From: Hydrangea macrophylla
Lineage: Eukaryota; Streptophyta; Magnoliopsida; Cornales; Hydrangeaceae
DNA length: 64,000 bases
Reading direction: 5' to 3'
NCBI GenBank assembly: GCA_033977485.1
Contig: CM066984.1
Span: 28,811,501-28,875,500 of the forward strand
Shown in pieces: positions 55,582 through 64,000 of the stretch. A program made the position numbers and the translations under genes. The notes beneath the pieces are model-generated. The model was not told where the DNA came from. It searched no databases and saw only the letters and a list, made by a program, of their open reading frames with translations. Numbering within the stretch: the first letter of the stretch is position 1; each line of letters begins with the position of its first letter.

Positions 55582-56656
55582 ACAGGTCCAAGGGATGTTG
55601 CACGAAATCCATGAAGGGTGTGCGATAACCACATCGGAGGCCAGGCACTCTCGCATAAAGCCCTACTACAAGGATACTACTGGCCGAGCAGGGCCAGAGA
55701 TTCTCAGGCATATGTCAAGAGGTGTGATACGTGCCAAAAGGTTTTCTCCCATGTTCAACCGTCCGGGAGAACTTCAGACGCCAATCTGTAGCCCCTGGCC
55801 ATTCGCTCAGTGGGGCATTGACATTGTCGGTCCCCTACCAACGGGAAAGGGACAAGTCAAGTTCGCTGTCATTGTCGTGGATTACTTCACCAAATGGGCA
55901 AAAGTCGAGCCCTTGGCAACAATTACAGAGAAGAAAATGGAACACTTCGTGGAGAGGAACATCCTCAACAGGTTCGGTGTCCCCCGGGTTCTGGTTAGTG
56001 ACAACGGTAGGCAGTTTGACACCCCGGTATTCAGGAAGTTCTGCTCGGGCTACGAGATATCCAACCACTACTCATCTCCCGAGCACCCCTAGGCCAACGG
56101 CCAAGCCGGGGTGACAAACCAGACTATTCTTCAGTCAATAAAAACTAGGCTCGAAGACGCCAAAGGATTATGGGCTAAAGAGCTACCGACCCTCCTGTGG
56201 GCCTACCGCACTATACCCCAGGCGACAACGGGCGAGATGCCGTACTCTCTAACTTACGATTTCGAGGCGGTGGTCCCCATAGAGCTTGGGTTACCTACCT
56301 ACCGGTTGGCAAGTTGTAGTGAGCAAGGCAATGAAAATGCCCTTAGGGCGGAGCTCGACCTGATAGAGGAGAAAAGAGACCGGGCGTATCTAAACGTTGC
56401 AGCCTACAAGCAGAGGGTGTCCCGGTACTATAACAGCAGGGTGAAGCATCGAAGTTTCCTGGTAGGAGATCTAGTCCTTAAGGCCGTCAATCAATCCACA
56501 AGAGTCCTGAGCTATGGCAAGTTGAGGCCAAATTGGGAAGGCACATATCTAGTTACTCGAATAAACCGTCCGGGAACCTATTGGTTACAAACTTTGGACG
56601 GGCGTGATCTATCTCACCCTTGGAATGTGCAACACCTCCGCAAGTACCATCAGTAA
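55582..56656 (+). pseudogene. Integrase of element F
   Basis: The zinc region is shifted (LHEIHEGCAITTSEARHSRI, then CDTCQR in another frame). The core reads PFAQWGIDIVGPLPTGKGQV (Asp) and RVLVSDNGRQFDTPVFRKFC (Asp). A TAG at about 56090 replaces Gln in HPQANGQ. The catalytic Glu is Gly: ANGQAGVTNQ, GGG at 56108-56110. The C-terminal part is open from 56111 to the TAA at 56656 (AYRTIPQATTGEMPYSLTYD, RSFLVGDLVLK, LSHPWNVQHLRKYHQ). Confidence 0.9.
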
Positions 56657-56779
56657 CAGTTAGTCATGGGTGGATTAACACTAGTTAGGATACTTGTCGC
56701 TCCATTCAAGCAGTTATTATAATTTGGCAAAAAGCAATAAAATGGTTCCTACTTTGCAACCCCTGTCAGTATTCTGTGC
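56657..56779 (+). other. Spacer after pol of element F
   Basis: Short untranslated interval between the pol stop codon and the 54-bp array. Nothing recognisable. Confidence 0.5.
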
Positions 56780-57103
56780 ACAAAGACCTCGAGTTAACAC
56801 CCGAGGCAAAAGACCTTGGCTTAAAACCAAGGCACAAAGACCTCAGGCTAACACCCGAGGCAAAAGACCTTGGCTCAAAACTAAGGCACAAAGACCTCGG
56901 GCTAACACCCGAGGCAAAAGACCTTGGCTCAAAACCAAGGCATAAAGACCTCGGGCTAACACCCGAGGCAAAAGACCTTGGCTCAAAACCAAGGCACAAA
57001 GACCTCGGGCTAACACCCGAGGCAAAAGACCATGGCTCAAAACCAAGGCACAAAGACCTCGGGCAGACACCCGAGGCAGAAGACCTTGGCTCAAAACCAA
57101 GGC
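56780..57103. repeat. 54-bp tandem repeat, six copies, two hairpins per unit
   Basis: Copies begin ACAAAGACCTC (or ATAAAG) at 56780, 56834, 56888, 56942, 56996 and 57050, exactly 54 bp apart; a decayed seventh follows. Each unit holds two inverted repeats: CCTCGG..CCGAGG and CCTTGG..CCAAGG, with short A-rich loops. Because 54 is a multiple of three, reading frames stay open on both strands, but those are by-products. Confidence 0.95.
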
Positions 57104-57715
57104 ATCTAGACCTCAGTCCTAATCCTAAGGCACCGGCTTTGCTTAGGCCCAACCAGCGACGGGGGCAAACCCCCTAGGTGGCTGATGATGGCAAGCCTCA
57201 AATGACCCTGTAACCACCCATGTTCCAGGTCGGTTTCCTATGGTCCCTACCCTCCTAGACACCTACCTTAGCAAATTATTTTGGGGGCCAAGGGGGATAC
57301 ACCAAACTCAAAAAAGGAAATCACACCGGTCACTAACAGGGCTTGGAATCCTAACATTCCTAAGTACCTACAGAGGTCGGACAAAAATCGTCCGGTCAGT
57401 AAAACAGGATAAATTCCTATAATACACTGGACGGGACCTTCAAACAGGTCAAGATGACCAATTATTCTACTGGTTATGATCCAAAACCATTTGCTAAGGC
57501 AGGAGGTAAAGAACGGTCAGCTAAAAATAAAAAACCAGTCAGGAATTGGCAAACAGGCACACAAGTACAGAAACAGTAAATAGTTTATGGAAAAGTTGGT
57601 CTCGAAGACCTTTTCATTAATTAAAAACTATTTGTACAGGGCCTGGGGGCAGTTGTAGTAGCCTCCCCAAAAAAGAAAAAAAAACTACAACATAAAAGAA
57701 AACAGGTCAAGGACC
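57104..57715. other. Spacer between the hairpin array and the antisense gene
   Basis: Degenerate seventh repeat, then unremarkable sequence with an A-rich patch near 57666-57690. On the minus strand this would be the 3' UTR of the antisense gene. Confidence 0.5.
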
Positions 57716-58243
57716 TTAGTCGTCCACCTTAACCACGTCTTCGGTCTCCTCAGCCTCCTCTTCGGGGGCAGCTACGCTTCCAGGTCCTGAGCCCTCGCCC
57801 AAGGCAGGTACAGCAACTCCATCACCAGCAGGAGGACTGACGTCCCAGTAGTCCGAGTCAATGCCCTCGTAGGATGAGATGTCCCACTCGGGGTGATCTC
57901 GGGCTACCCGCCATTTCAGATCCTCGTAGCCTTGGAAGAAGTCGTCGTCAAACGCTTCTTCTGTGGCCCCTGCAGCTGTCACCTCAGCTGCGGCCTTTGC
58001 TCGGGCCTCAGCCTCCGACGTAAGGGCTCGGAAAGCCTCCAAATCAGCCTTAGTAGCCGCCAGATCAGCCTGGGCTGCACCCAAACTCAAGTCCAAGGCC
58101 TTGGCCTTGCCCATCTCGATGGCCAGGGTGGCCTTCCCGGCCTCTGATTCTGCCCGCTCCTTTGACAAGGCATATTCGGCGGTGCTGACCCTCCCGGCCA
58201 GAGAAGACAGAAGAGACTCAGACCCGGCGGCCATGCAGCCAAC
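57716..58243 (-). CDS. Antisense gene of element F, last exon (coiled-coil, acidic tail)
   Basis: Open from the acceptor at 58244-58245 (TTTCTTTCGTTGCAG) to the stop at 57716, 175 codons. It reads VSTAEYALSKERAESEAGKA and LGAAQADLAATKADLEAFRA, strongly heptad-like. It then gives DDDFFQGYEDLKWRVARDHP and ends in an acidic tail (EEEAEETEDVVKVDD). It continues in phase from the upstream exon through a 95-bp intron. Antisense extra ORFs between pol and 3' LTR are known in Tat elements; function unknown, and a nuclear or chromatin role is speculation. Confidence 0.72.
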   Translation of the reverse strand, partial: VGCMAAGSESLLSSLAGRVSTAEYALSKERAESEAGKATLAIEMGKAKALDLSLGAAQADLAATKADLEAFRALTSEAEARAKAAAEVTAAGATEEAFDDDFFQGYEDLKWRVARDHPEWDISSYEGIDSDYWDVSPPAGDGVAVPALGEGSGPGSVAAPEEEAEETEDVVKVDD

Positions 58244-58338
58244 CTGCAACGAAAGAAAGGAGGTTGGTCAATCAACAAAGGCAAATTAAAAAAAAAAAAA
58301 GAAGAAGTAGCCAATACTCAAGGGGCAGAAGTGCTTAC
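58244..58338 (-). other. Putative intron of the antisense gene
   Basis: Minus strand begins GTAAGCAC after CCCACCTG and ends TTTCTTTCGTTGCAG before GTTGG. It is 95 bp, T-rich, with GT..AG ends, and joins both exons in phase 0. Splicing is inferred from the sequence only. Confidence 0.65.
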
Positions 58339-58995
58339 CAGGTGGGAAAGGCTATACAGCCATCCTTGGAAGTCCTCAGGAGACAAGTTTGCACATGTCT
58401 CCACTTGGCTAGGGATGAGGGCAGACTTCACCCTTTCCCGGATCTCAGAGGGTCCCCCAATCGGTAGACTGAACGGTATGTCCTCCAAGGGAGTGGTCTC
58501 CTCCATAGCCACTGCTTGGGGGGCTAACGTCTCCACAGGTTCCGGGCGGTTAGCCGGCCCGTGGCGAATATGCCTTAGAGAGCACTCGGTACCTGAGGCT
58601 TCGGCATCGGGTCTCTTTCCTTGTGCCACCACCAACCGGGCAGCAGCAGCAGCAGCGGCAGTGGCCTGCCTCTTCCTCAGCTGCTCCAAATTCCGTTTTT
58701 GAGCCATTTTTGTAATGAACAAAAAAAAATGCTCGGTCAGAAGGTGATAGAGACAACAAAAGGAAAAATGTGAAGTGGGAAGGCCAGTAGCCCGAACACT
58801 CACTAAGAATGATCGGGGAGAAAGTGGGAGCCTGAACGGGCTCTTTTGGAGAGTAAGACTCGACAAATTCACCCGTCTGGGACAGCACGTTAGAAACGTG
58901 GGTGGGTAGCTCCGCCAAACCCAAGATCCTGGCCTGGCACACCTCAGGGATCTTGGGAGATTCTGTTGACCCAGCTGCAAATAGGAACATGGAAG
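58339..58995 (-). CDS. Antisense gene of element F, middle exon(s)
   Basis: 58707-58339 reads MAQKRNLEQLRKRQATAAAA, then RPDAEASGTECSLRHIRHGP and QVETCANLSPEDFQGWLYSL, open to the donor. Upstream, 58990-58805 reads STESPKIPEVCQARILGLAE and NVLSQTGEFVESYSPKEPVQ up to a donor-like TTAGTGAGTG near 58805. The intervening 58804-58710 is T-rich and intron-like, but its acceptor AG is not obvious (TTCATTACAAAAATGG), perhaps mutated. Poly-Ala run in the middle. Confidence 0.6.
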
Positions 58996-59093
58996 CAGTT
59001 AGTAGACCAATAACTTCCTGAAGAAAATAAAAGACAAGAAGCATACATGACGGTCTTACCCCTCAACTCCCCCTCAGTTGGGATCCTGGGGCC

Positions 59094-59521
59094 CGGTCGC
59101 AGAGGCGAAGAGTGGACACCTAGAAGAATTTGTTCTTCCACCCCTTGTTGTTACTTGGGCATTTGTCAATGATCTTCCTACCCGGCCGAGCGGAAAAAGA
59201 AAAGAACCCAACTTCCCAAGTACCTCTCCCTAATGCGCACAAGGTCTTGGGATTGCAAGGTAGAGGATGTGGCCTTGCAGGTAAACACGACCTCAGGGTC
59301 GGGTCTCCCCGGTGTCTCATCGCCTTCCCCCCGGGAAACAGAGGCAACGGGGGCCTCCTGGTCGGAATCGCTATAGGACACATGAGTAGGGATCCTGCCC
59401 TCACTCTGGTGGTCAGAAGGGGAAGCGGACAGTGGATCTAGGTTGATGTCAAGAGGTCCCGATTGGTACATCTTGTCCTCTGACTGGGAAGCAGAATCGA
59501 AGCCGGAATATTCCATTTCTG
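59094..59521 (-). pseudogene. Antisense gene of element F, N-terminal exon (deleted inside)
   Basis: ATG near 59521 reads MEYSGFDSASQSEDKMYQSG, SYSDSDQEAPVASVSRGEGD and SSTLQSQDLVRIRERY. It then changes frame into WEVGFFSFSARPGRKI and PSNNKGWKNKFF*. The NKGWK(N)(R/K)FF motif is what I remember from the 'putative gypsy-type transposon' family of plant proteins. The part normally between these two blocks seems deleted at about 59215-59225. A donor-like GAGGTAAG occurs near 59060, and TTATTTTCTTCAG near 59020 could be the next acceptor. Confidence 0.6.
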
Positions 59522-60381
59522 GAACTCTTATGGTAAGATAGGGAAGTAGGTTACGGCCTAAGTATAGGTCAGGAACCCCGAGCCTGGTATACAAAGAGCA
59601 AGGTTACTAACCTAAAAGTCAAGGAGTGAATGGTACTTAGCATTAGATGGCACTCTCTCAAGACTACCCCAAAAACTCCTGCTCAGTTCAACTGCCCTAA
59701 GGTGCCTCCTGACTTGAAGAAAGAACAAAACCTAAGGAGGAAAAAATCCCACTCCCGCTCAAAGCCTACCGGGCTTGCTCCCTCCAGTCTCACCCCGGAA
59801 AGAAAAGAGAAATGGGGATGAAGGAATGTAACAAATTGAAACTCGAAAAGGAAAGTGACTTACAGAAATCAACGCAAGAAAGGGCTCAGAAATCTTGATC
59901 GGGAATTGTTTGCTCTCAAAATTGCTCGGGAATATAGGTTTTTGCAGCAAAGAGTTGAAGAAATGGACAAGTATCCTTTATATAGGAACCACGAATGGTT
60001 CATATCAAAATAGATCCAATGGCTCATACACTTTCCTACCCAAAGTGGCTGACAGTTGTCACCTTGGGCACGCGAAGCGTCGCCTCAAAAGGCGCGCGCA
60101 TTAAATGTATGACGAGAGGGTTCAGTTACTACACAAATGGCCCTGTTACATCCAAGCTGGCATCATTTGATCCTGACTAGGCCAGTCACAAGCTGACACA
60201 TGGCAGAGGTAGGACATGGGCCCACAAGGCCACCGCTCGGTCCATACCCCGACTGACCACAACGACCAGTCCCACCTCGGGTAGCGTCCCGACCTCCTAC
60301 CAGACGGTTCCTCGGAAGTAGTCTTAATTTTCAAACTTCATCTGATTGGACATCACATCAACTTAAAAAATGGAGGGCAGC
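59522..60381. other. Promoter side of the antisense gene, and PPT of element F
   Basis: On the minus strand this lies upstream of the antisense ATG. A TATA-like CCTATATAAAGG is centred near 59978 (plus CCTTTATATAGG), about 450 bp upstream of that ATG. On the plus strand the interval ends in AAAAAATGGAGGGCAGC (60365-60381), the polypurine tract in front of the 3' LTR. Confidence 0.55.
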
Positions 60382-60991
60382 TGATACGTCTAGAAATATT
60401 CTGCTAAAGTCAAATCGCCACGTTAGCAGCGAAGGATCCGGGCTATGCAAAAAGGGAGCTTGTGGCCCACCAATCCTGACGTCTTTTGCCTGTTACAGCT
60501 CGGGATGCTCGCACAACCCAGGCATGCAGCGCAACAGCTCTCCATAATGTGCAGTTTGACAATCAAGCCACTCAGTAGTTTCTTAAATTATTCAAAAGAC
60601 TAATGGAAAGTACAAATAGTTTTCTAAGCCACTTAGGAAACCTTCCATGATTTATCCTCATCAAATTATAATTAGATAGAGCTTCCTTATCTAATCAGTT
60701 GCCTTGTATGGGTGGTCTCTTGCACCTGTAAAAGGGGCCACTCACCCCCATTAAGGGGATTGCATTCTTTACCTAGCTGTATATACTGATTTCATACGCA
60801 TACACCCGACCAATATTATTGGTAGTGTCGTCCAACTGTTGGCTCACCAGGCCCGCCGGTGATCTGCTAGTGAAGCGCACTGACGCACCCGTGGACGTAG
60901 GTCACCTCATTAACGGGGCCGAACCACATACAATTGATTGTGTCACCATATCTCTCTTCTTAATCTCTCTTACCAATTTTCAGCATCATCA
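60382..60991 (+). mobile_element. 3' LTR of element F (610 bp)
   Basis: It starts TGATACGTCTAG after the PPT and ends CAGCATCATCA, giving TGAT..ATCA ends. Its last ~249 bp match the 5' remnant at 47618-47874. Beyond it the integrase frame of element H continues. Confidence 0.85.
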
Positions 60992-62233
60992 CGAGGTACT
61001 CAATCCATCCAGGTAGTACTAAGATGTACCGTGATTTGCGAGAAATTTATTAGTGGTTAGGGATAAAACGGGAAGTAGATGAGCAAGTGGCAAAGTGTGT
61101 GGCTTGTCAGAGGGTAAAAGTGGAACATCAAAAAATAGCAGGAAAATTGGAACCATTACCTATATCAGACTGGAAATGGGAAAATATCACAATGGACTTC
61201 GTGGGAGGTTTACCAAGATCTATAAAGTCAAATGACAGTGTATGGGTAATCGTTGATCGATTGACCAAGTCTGCACATTTTCTACCAATCAAGACCAATG
61301 ATCCGAAGAAATTAGCTTAACTATATGTTCAAGAAATTGTGAGGCTTCATGGAGTTCCAATATCTATAGTGTCTGATCGAGATAGTGCATTTACATCAAA
61401 ATTTTGGCAAGGAATGCAGAAAGCGATGGGTACTAGATTTAGTTTCAGCACATCTTTCCATCCCTAGACTAATGGACAGTCACAACGTGTAATTCAAATA
61501 CTTGAAGATATGCTTCGACTTTATGTTTTGGATTTTAAAGGTGACTGGGAGGAGCACTTGTCATTGGCTGAATTTGCTTACAACAACAACTATCAATCCA
61601 GTATTGGGATGGCACCTTTTGAGGCTTTATATGGGCGTAAGTGTCGTTCTCCACTTTATTGGACCGAGGTTGGTGAGAGGAGATTGATAGGGCCTGAAAT
61701 TGTTCAGCAGACTACAGAAAAGATAAAGACAATACAACAACGGCTTCAAACAGCCCAAAGTAGATATAAAAGTTATGCAGGCTTGAAAAGAAGACCGATG
61801 GAGTTTGAAATTGGAGATTTTGTATTCTTGAAAGTGTCGCCTTCAAAGGGGAACATGAGATTTGGGAAATGCGGGAAGTTGAATCCAAGATACATTGGAC
61901 CATTTGAGATCATTGGGAGAGTTGGACCTGTGGCTTATCGGCTGGAGTTACCACTAGAATTAGTTAATGTACATGATGTATTTCATATATCAATGTTAAG
62001 AAGATGTATATCAGATCCGAAGAAAGTGATTATCCCAGAGCCGTTGGAAGTCAAGGAAGACTTAACATATATCGAGCATCTAGTCAAGATTCTTAACAAA
62101 AAAAAAACAAATCCTGAGGATAAAGATTATTCCTTTGGTTATGGTGATGTGGCGGAATTACTCCGTTGAGGAAGCCATATGGGAAAGAGAAGATGAAATA
62201 AAAGAGAAGTGTCCGTTCTTGTTCAAAACTTGA
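60992..62233 (+). pseudogene. Integrase with chromodomain remnant (element H)
   Basis: Zinc region YSIHPGSTKMYRDLREIY*W..CVACQ (TAG at 61051-61053 for Trp). Core: TMDFVGGLPRSIKSNDSVWV (Asp) and [20 protein letters not shown] (Asp); the catalytic Glu is Gln, CAA at 61483-61485 (NGQSQRVIQ). Further stops at 61318-61320 and near 61465 are in the same frame. 61510-62169 is open (SSIGMAPFEALYGRKCRSPL). A frameshift near 62140 moves the chromodomain end (WRNYSVEEAIWERED, KCPFLFKT) to another frame, ending at 62231-62233. Confidence 0.9.
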
Positions 62234-62264
62234 GATACTACGAGCTTGGGGACAAACTCCTTTT

Positions 62265-62279
62265 TAAGGAGAAGAGAGA
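62265..62279 (+). other. Polypurine tract of element H
   Basis: TAAGGAGAAGAGAGA directly precedes TATAACATCCGC, a decayed TGTAACATCC LTR start. Confidence 0.72.
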
Positions 62280-63625
62280 TATAACATCCGCTCCCGCGGT
62301 TTATATTTAATGTTGCTTTGGCATGCATAATCATGAGTTAATGTTAATTAATGTGTTATATGACACTTATTAGAGGTGGGATTAACCCACTAAGTTGATT
62401 ATGGGTCTCCAGTTGGGAACCCAATTATGGCCAGTATAGCAATCCCAAGTTCGGATATGTGTTGGTGGGTTCCAGTTGGGATGGGACATTATATGTGGAA
62501 TACCCTATGTGCCTAAATGTTTATTAAGGCTTAAATGATTTATTATTTTATTGTTAATAATATCATGATGTTAGGTGATGACCACCTTTTGGGGTCAATT
62601 AGGGGTACCTTTGTGAGCACGAATTGAACACATTACATAATTAGTAGGCTAATTAGCAACTTCATATAATTATATAGGACCACTTATGGGACCCATGCGA
62701 GACATAGACAAACACCCATTTAGGTTTTGGATAGTTTTAGTACAGCTTCATAATTAGTAGAGGCGTAATTGCAAAACCACCAAATTAGTGGGGGTTTCAT
62801 AATAGAAATAGGAAGTACATATATAAGCCACCTAAGAGGATGACTCCTCATCCTACTTTGCTCTAATTTTGGTTTATAGACATATATAGAGAAGAGTACG
62901 AGAGACTGTGACGGAATTCGACAAGCATCTCGACGACGGTTGACGTGCCAAACGACGTCGGTTTTCAATTCTGACCATATATTTGGACTCTTGAAGGTGA
63001 GTATAATCTGTTGGTCCTAATCTTAGTGAGTTTTGTGATGGTTTTTCTACGACCCATTTTGGGGTTTTAGATCATAACTTGTAATTTATCTATAGGATTT
63101 GTACCTGGTTCTAGTAGGGCTTTAATTTCACAATTAGGAGCAAAACCCAAGAGTTGAGTGATGTTAATTTTGATAATTGGATGATTTTCATGTTGGGTTC
63201 AATTGTGGTGCCAAAGCATGCCTAATTTGCTTAATTTAATTTATTTAGTTTATTATTGGGCAAAATTCATGTGGCTAAATAAGACCCAATTTATTTGTGA
63301 AAGCACGGTGTAATGATAAAATTAGCATGTTGAGTTGCCTATTTGGGTCAATGGAAATTGCTAGTTTTATACCACCATGAGGTAATCTTTGTGGTGATAA
63401 CCATGGCCGCCAGAGACCTATGAGAGCGCACGTGTGAGGATGTGGGTCATGACTAGTCACGTGGGCTTGGGGAGTGGAGCCGCGGGCTAGCCGGTAGTGG
63501 TGGGAGTAAACTAGTAATTGCCAGAGACTATAGTTTTTTGTAATATGTTGAATTGAGCATGTTTATTATCCAGGTTCATGATTGGCACTGCTTACAAGCA
63601 TATAGCTTATATATTGTAGTGGTTA
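62280..63625 (+). mobile_element. 3' LTR of element H (end uncertain)
   Basis: Start set by the PPT (TATAACATCC, canonical TGTAACATCC). A TATA-like ACATATATAAGCC lies at about 62818-62828. No clear CA end is seen before 63626, where the LTR of element J begins, so J may have inserted into this LTR. Rest of the interval: AT-rich, no ORF of note. Confidence 0.6.
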
Positions 63626-64000
63626 TGTCATGCCCCGAAGTATCAAAAATAGGGAAAAATAAATTTCCTTTATGGTTCGTAGACACGTGACTGGTTGTGA
63701 GTGTCACCTGATTATCCAAACATGCTTATAATAATAATGTGATATGGGTAAGTGACTAAGTTCAGCGGAAGCAAAAATTTAAATCATCCAAGTCTTACAT
63801 CAGTAGTATATTACAGGCCAAAAAGATATCCAAAAGATACATATTACAAGACCAGCTAAACTATTACATCACTAACATAACTATAATAAAAGAAAAGCTC
63901 CAAAGTCTTCAGCTGGCGAAACCGTAGCCTTCCTCGTAGTAATCATCACTAGCATAGTCTTCAGTAGTAAAGTCAGCATCTTGATAGCAGTCGGCTCCGT
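63626..64000 (-). mobile_element. LTR of element J (minus orientation, runs off the edge)
   Basis: It begins TGTCATGCCCCGAAGTATC, then AAAAATAGGGAAAAA and CACGTGACTGGTTG, in the same order as 7687-7760 of element 1, so it is a related LTR. The left flank is GGTTA. The remainder lies outside the window. Confidence 0.72.

Larger units (their letters stand above)
47618..60991 (+). mobile_element. Element F: Tat-lineage Ty3/gypsy element with antisense gene
   Basis: Truncated 5' LTR (47618-47874), PBS, gag, protease, RT, RNase H, archaeal-type RNase H, integrase (ends 56656), a 54-bp repeat array, an antisense spliced gene (59521-57716), PPT and 3' LTR (60382-60991). Two RNase H domains and an antisense extra gene downstream of pol are known features of the Tat lineage. 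It is interrupted by a solo LTR (52374-55581). It inserted into the integrase gene of element H; the right flank is CGAGG. Confidence 0.88.
60992..63625 (+). mobile_element. Element H: chromovirus, 3' end only
   Basis: Integrase from its zinc finger to the C-terminus, then PPT and 3' LTR. The upstream part was separated by insertion of element F (SRYSIHPG context, CGAGG at 60992-60996). Same type as element 1 but opposite strand and clearly diverged. Confidence 0.82.

Noticed and set aside
56766..57177. Open frames on both strands through the 54-bp array as a repeat protein
   Set aside because: 54 bp is a multiple of three, so open frames in several phases are expected by arithmetic; the dyads explain the pattern better.
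62720..63460. Short ORFs in the H LTR as genes
   Set aside because: Too short, no domain, and they lie in LTR sequence.

Overview
This window looks like plant nuclear heterochromatin, almost certainly from an angiosperm. It is a stack of nested, decayed LTR retrotransposons. I found no intact host gene, tRNA, rRNA, CRISPR array or bacterial-type operon. The plant assignment rests on the element families: Ty3/gypsy chromovirus-type pol with a C-terminal chromodomain, Tat/Ogre-type gag-pol with a tRNA-Arg-like primer site, and Ty1/copia integrase. It also rests on plant-like introns and on many C-to-T type nonsense codons (CAG to TAG, CGA to TGA, TGG to TAA), the signature of methylated, silenced repeats. 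The species cannot be told from the sequence.

Layout, left to right (element letters are mine). Element 1 (1-8894, minus) is a chromovirus with gag, protease, RT, RNase H, integrase and chromodomain, a 5' LTR at 7687-8894, and a 3' LTR that runs off the left edge and carries a 95-bp tandem array. A truncated Ty1/copia pol (about 9611-10942, minus) abuts element A (10943-15783, minus), a Tat/Ogre-type pol fused to a shortened gag. Element B (15783-22623, minus) is a pol-less relative with PBS and a 3.2-kb 5' LTR. Element D (22624-29407, minus) has a fuller gag and protease and a 3.27-kb 5' LTR.

Element C (29479-47617, plus) is another pol-less member of the same family. Its 5' LTR is split by element G (30098-36944, minus), which carries a 481-codon ORF, a second interrupted ORF with a plausible intron, and clusters of a GATC-based palindrome. 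The 3' LTR of C sits inside the 5' LTR of element F (47618-60991, plus), a Tat-lineage element with gag, protease, RT, two RNase H segments and integrase. F also has a 54-bp double-hairpin array, an antisense spliced gene and 0.6-kb LTRs. A solo LTR of the B/C/D family (52374-55581) interrupts the F integrase. F itself interrupts the integrase of chromovirus H (60992 to about 63625, plus). A last LTR (J, from 63626) runs off the right edge and resembles the LTR of element 1.

Inferred order of events: H is oldest at the right end, then F inserted into H, then the 3.2-kb-LTR family inserted into F, then G inserted into a member of that family. B, C and the solo LTR use the same LTR type as D but lack pol, so any mobilisation probably depended on pol supplied in trans. 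Every pol examined has broken frames, and several have lost catalytic residues, so none looks active now. The observations most worth checking are the antisense spliced gene and hairpin array in F, the G ORFs and palindromes, the internally deleted gag of B and C, and the mismatched flanks of C, which point to inter-element recombination.
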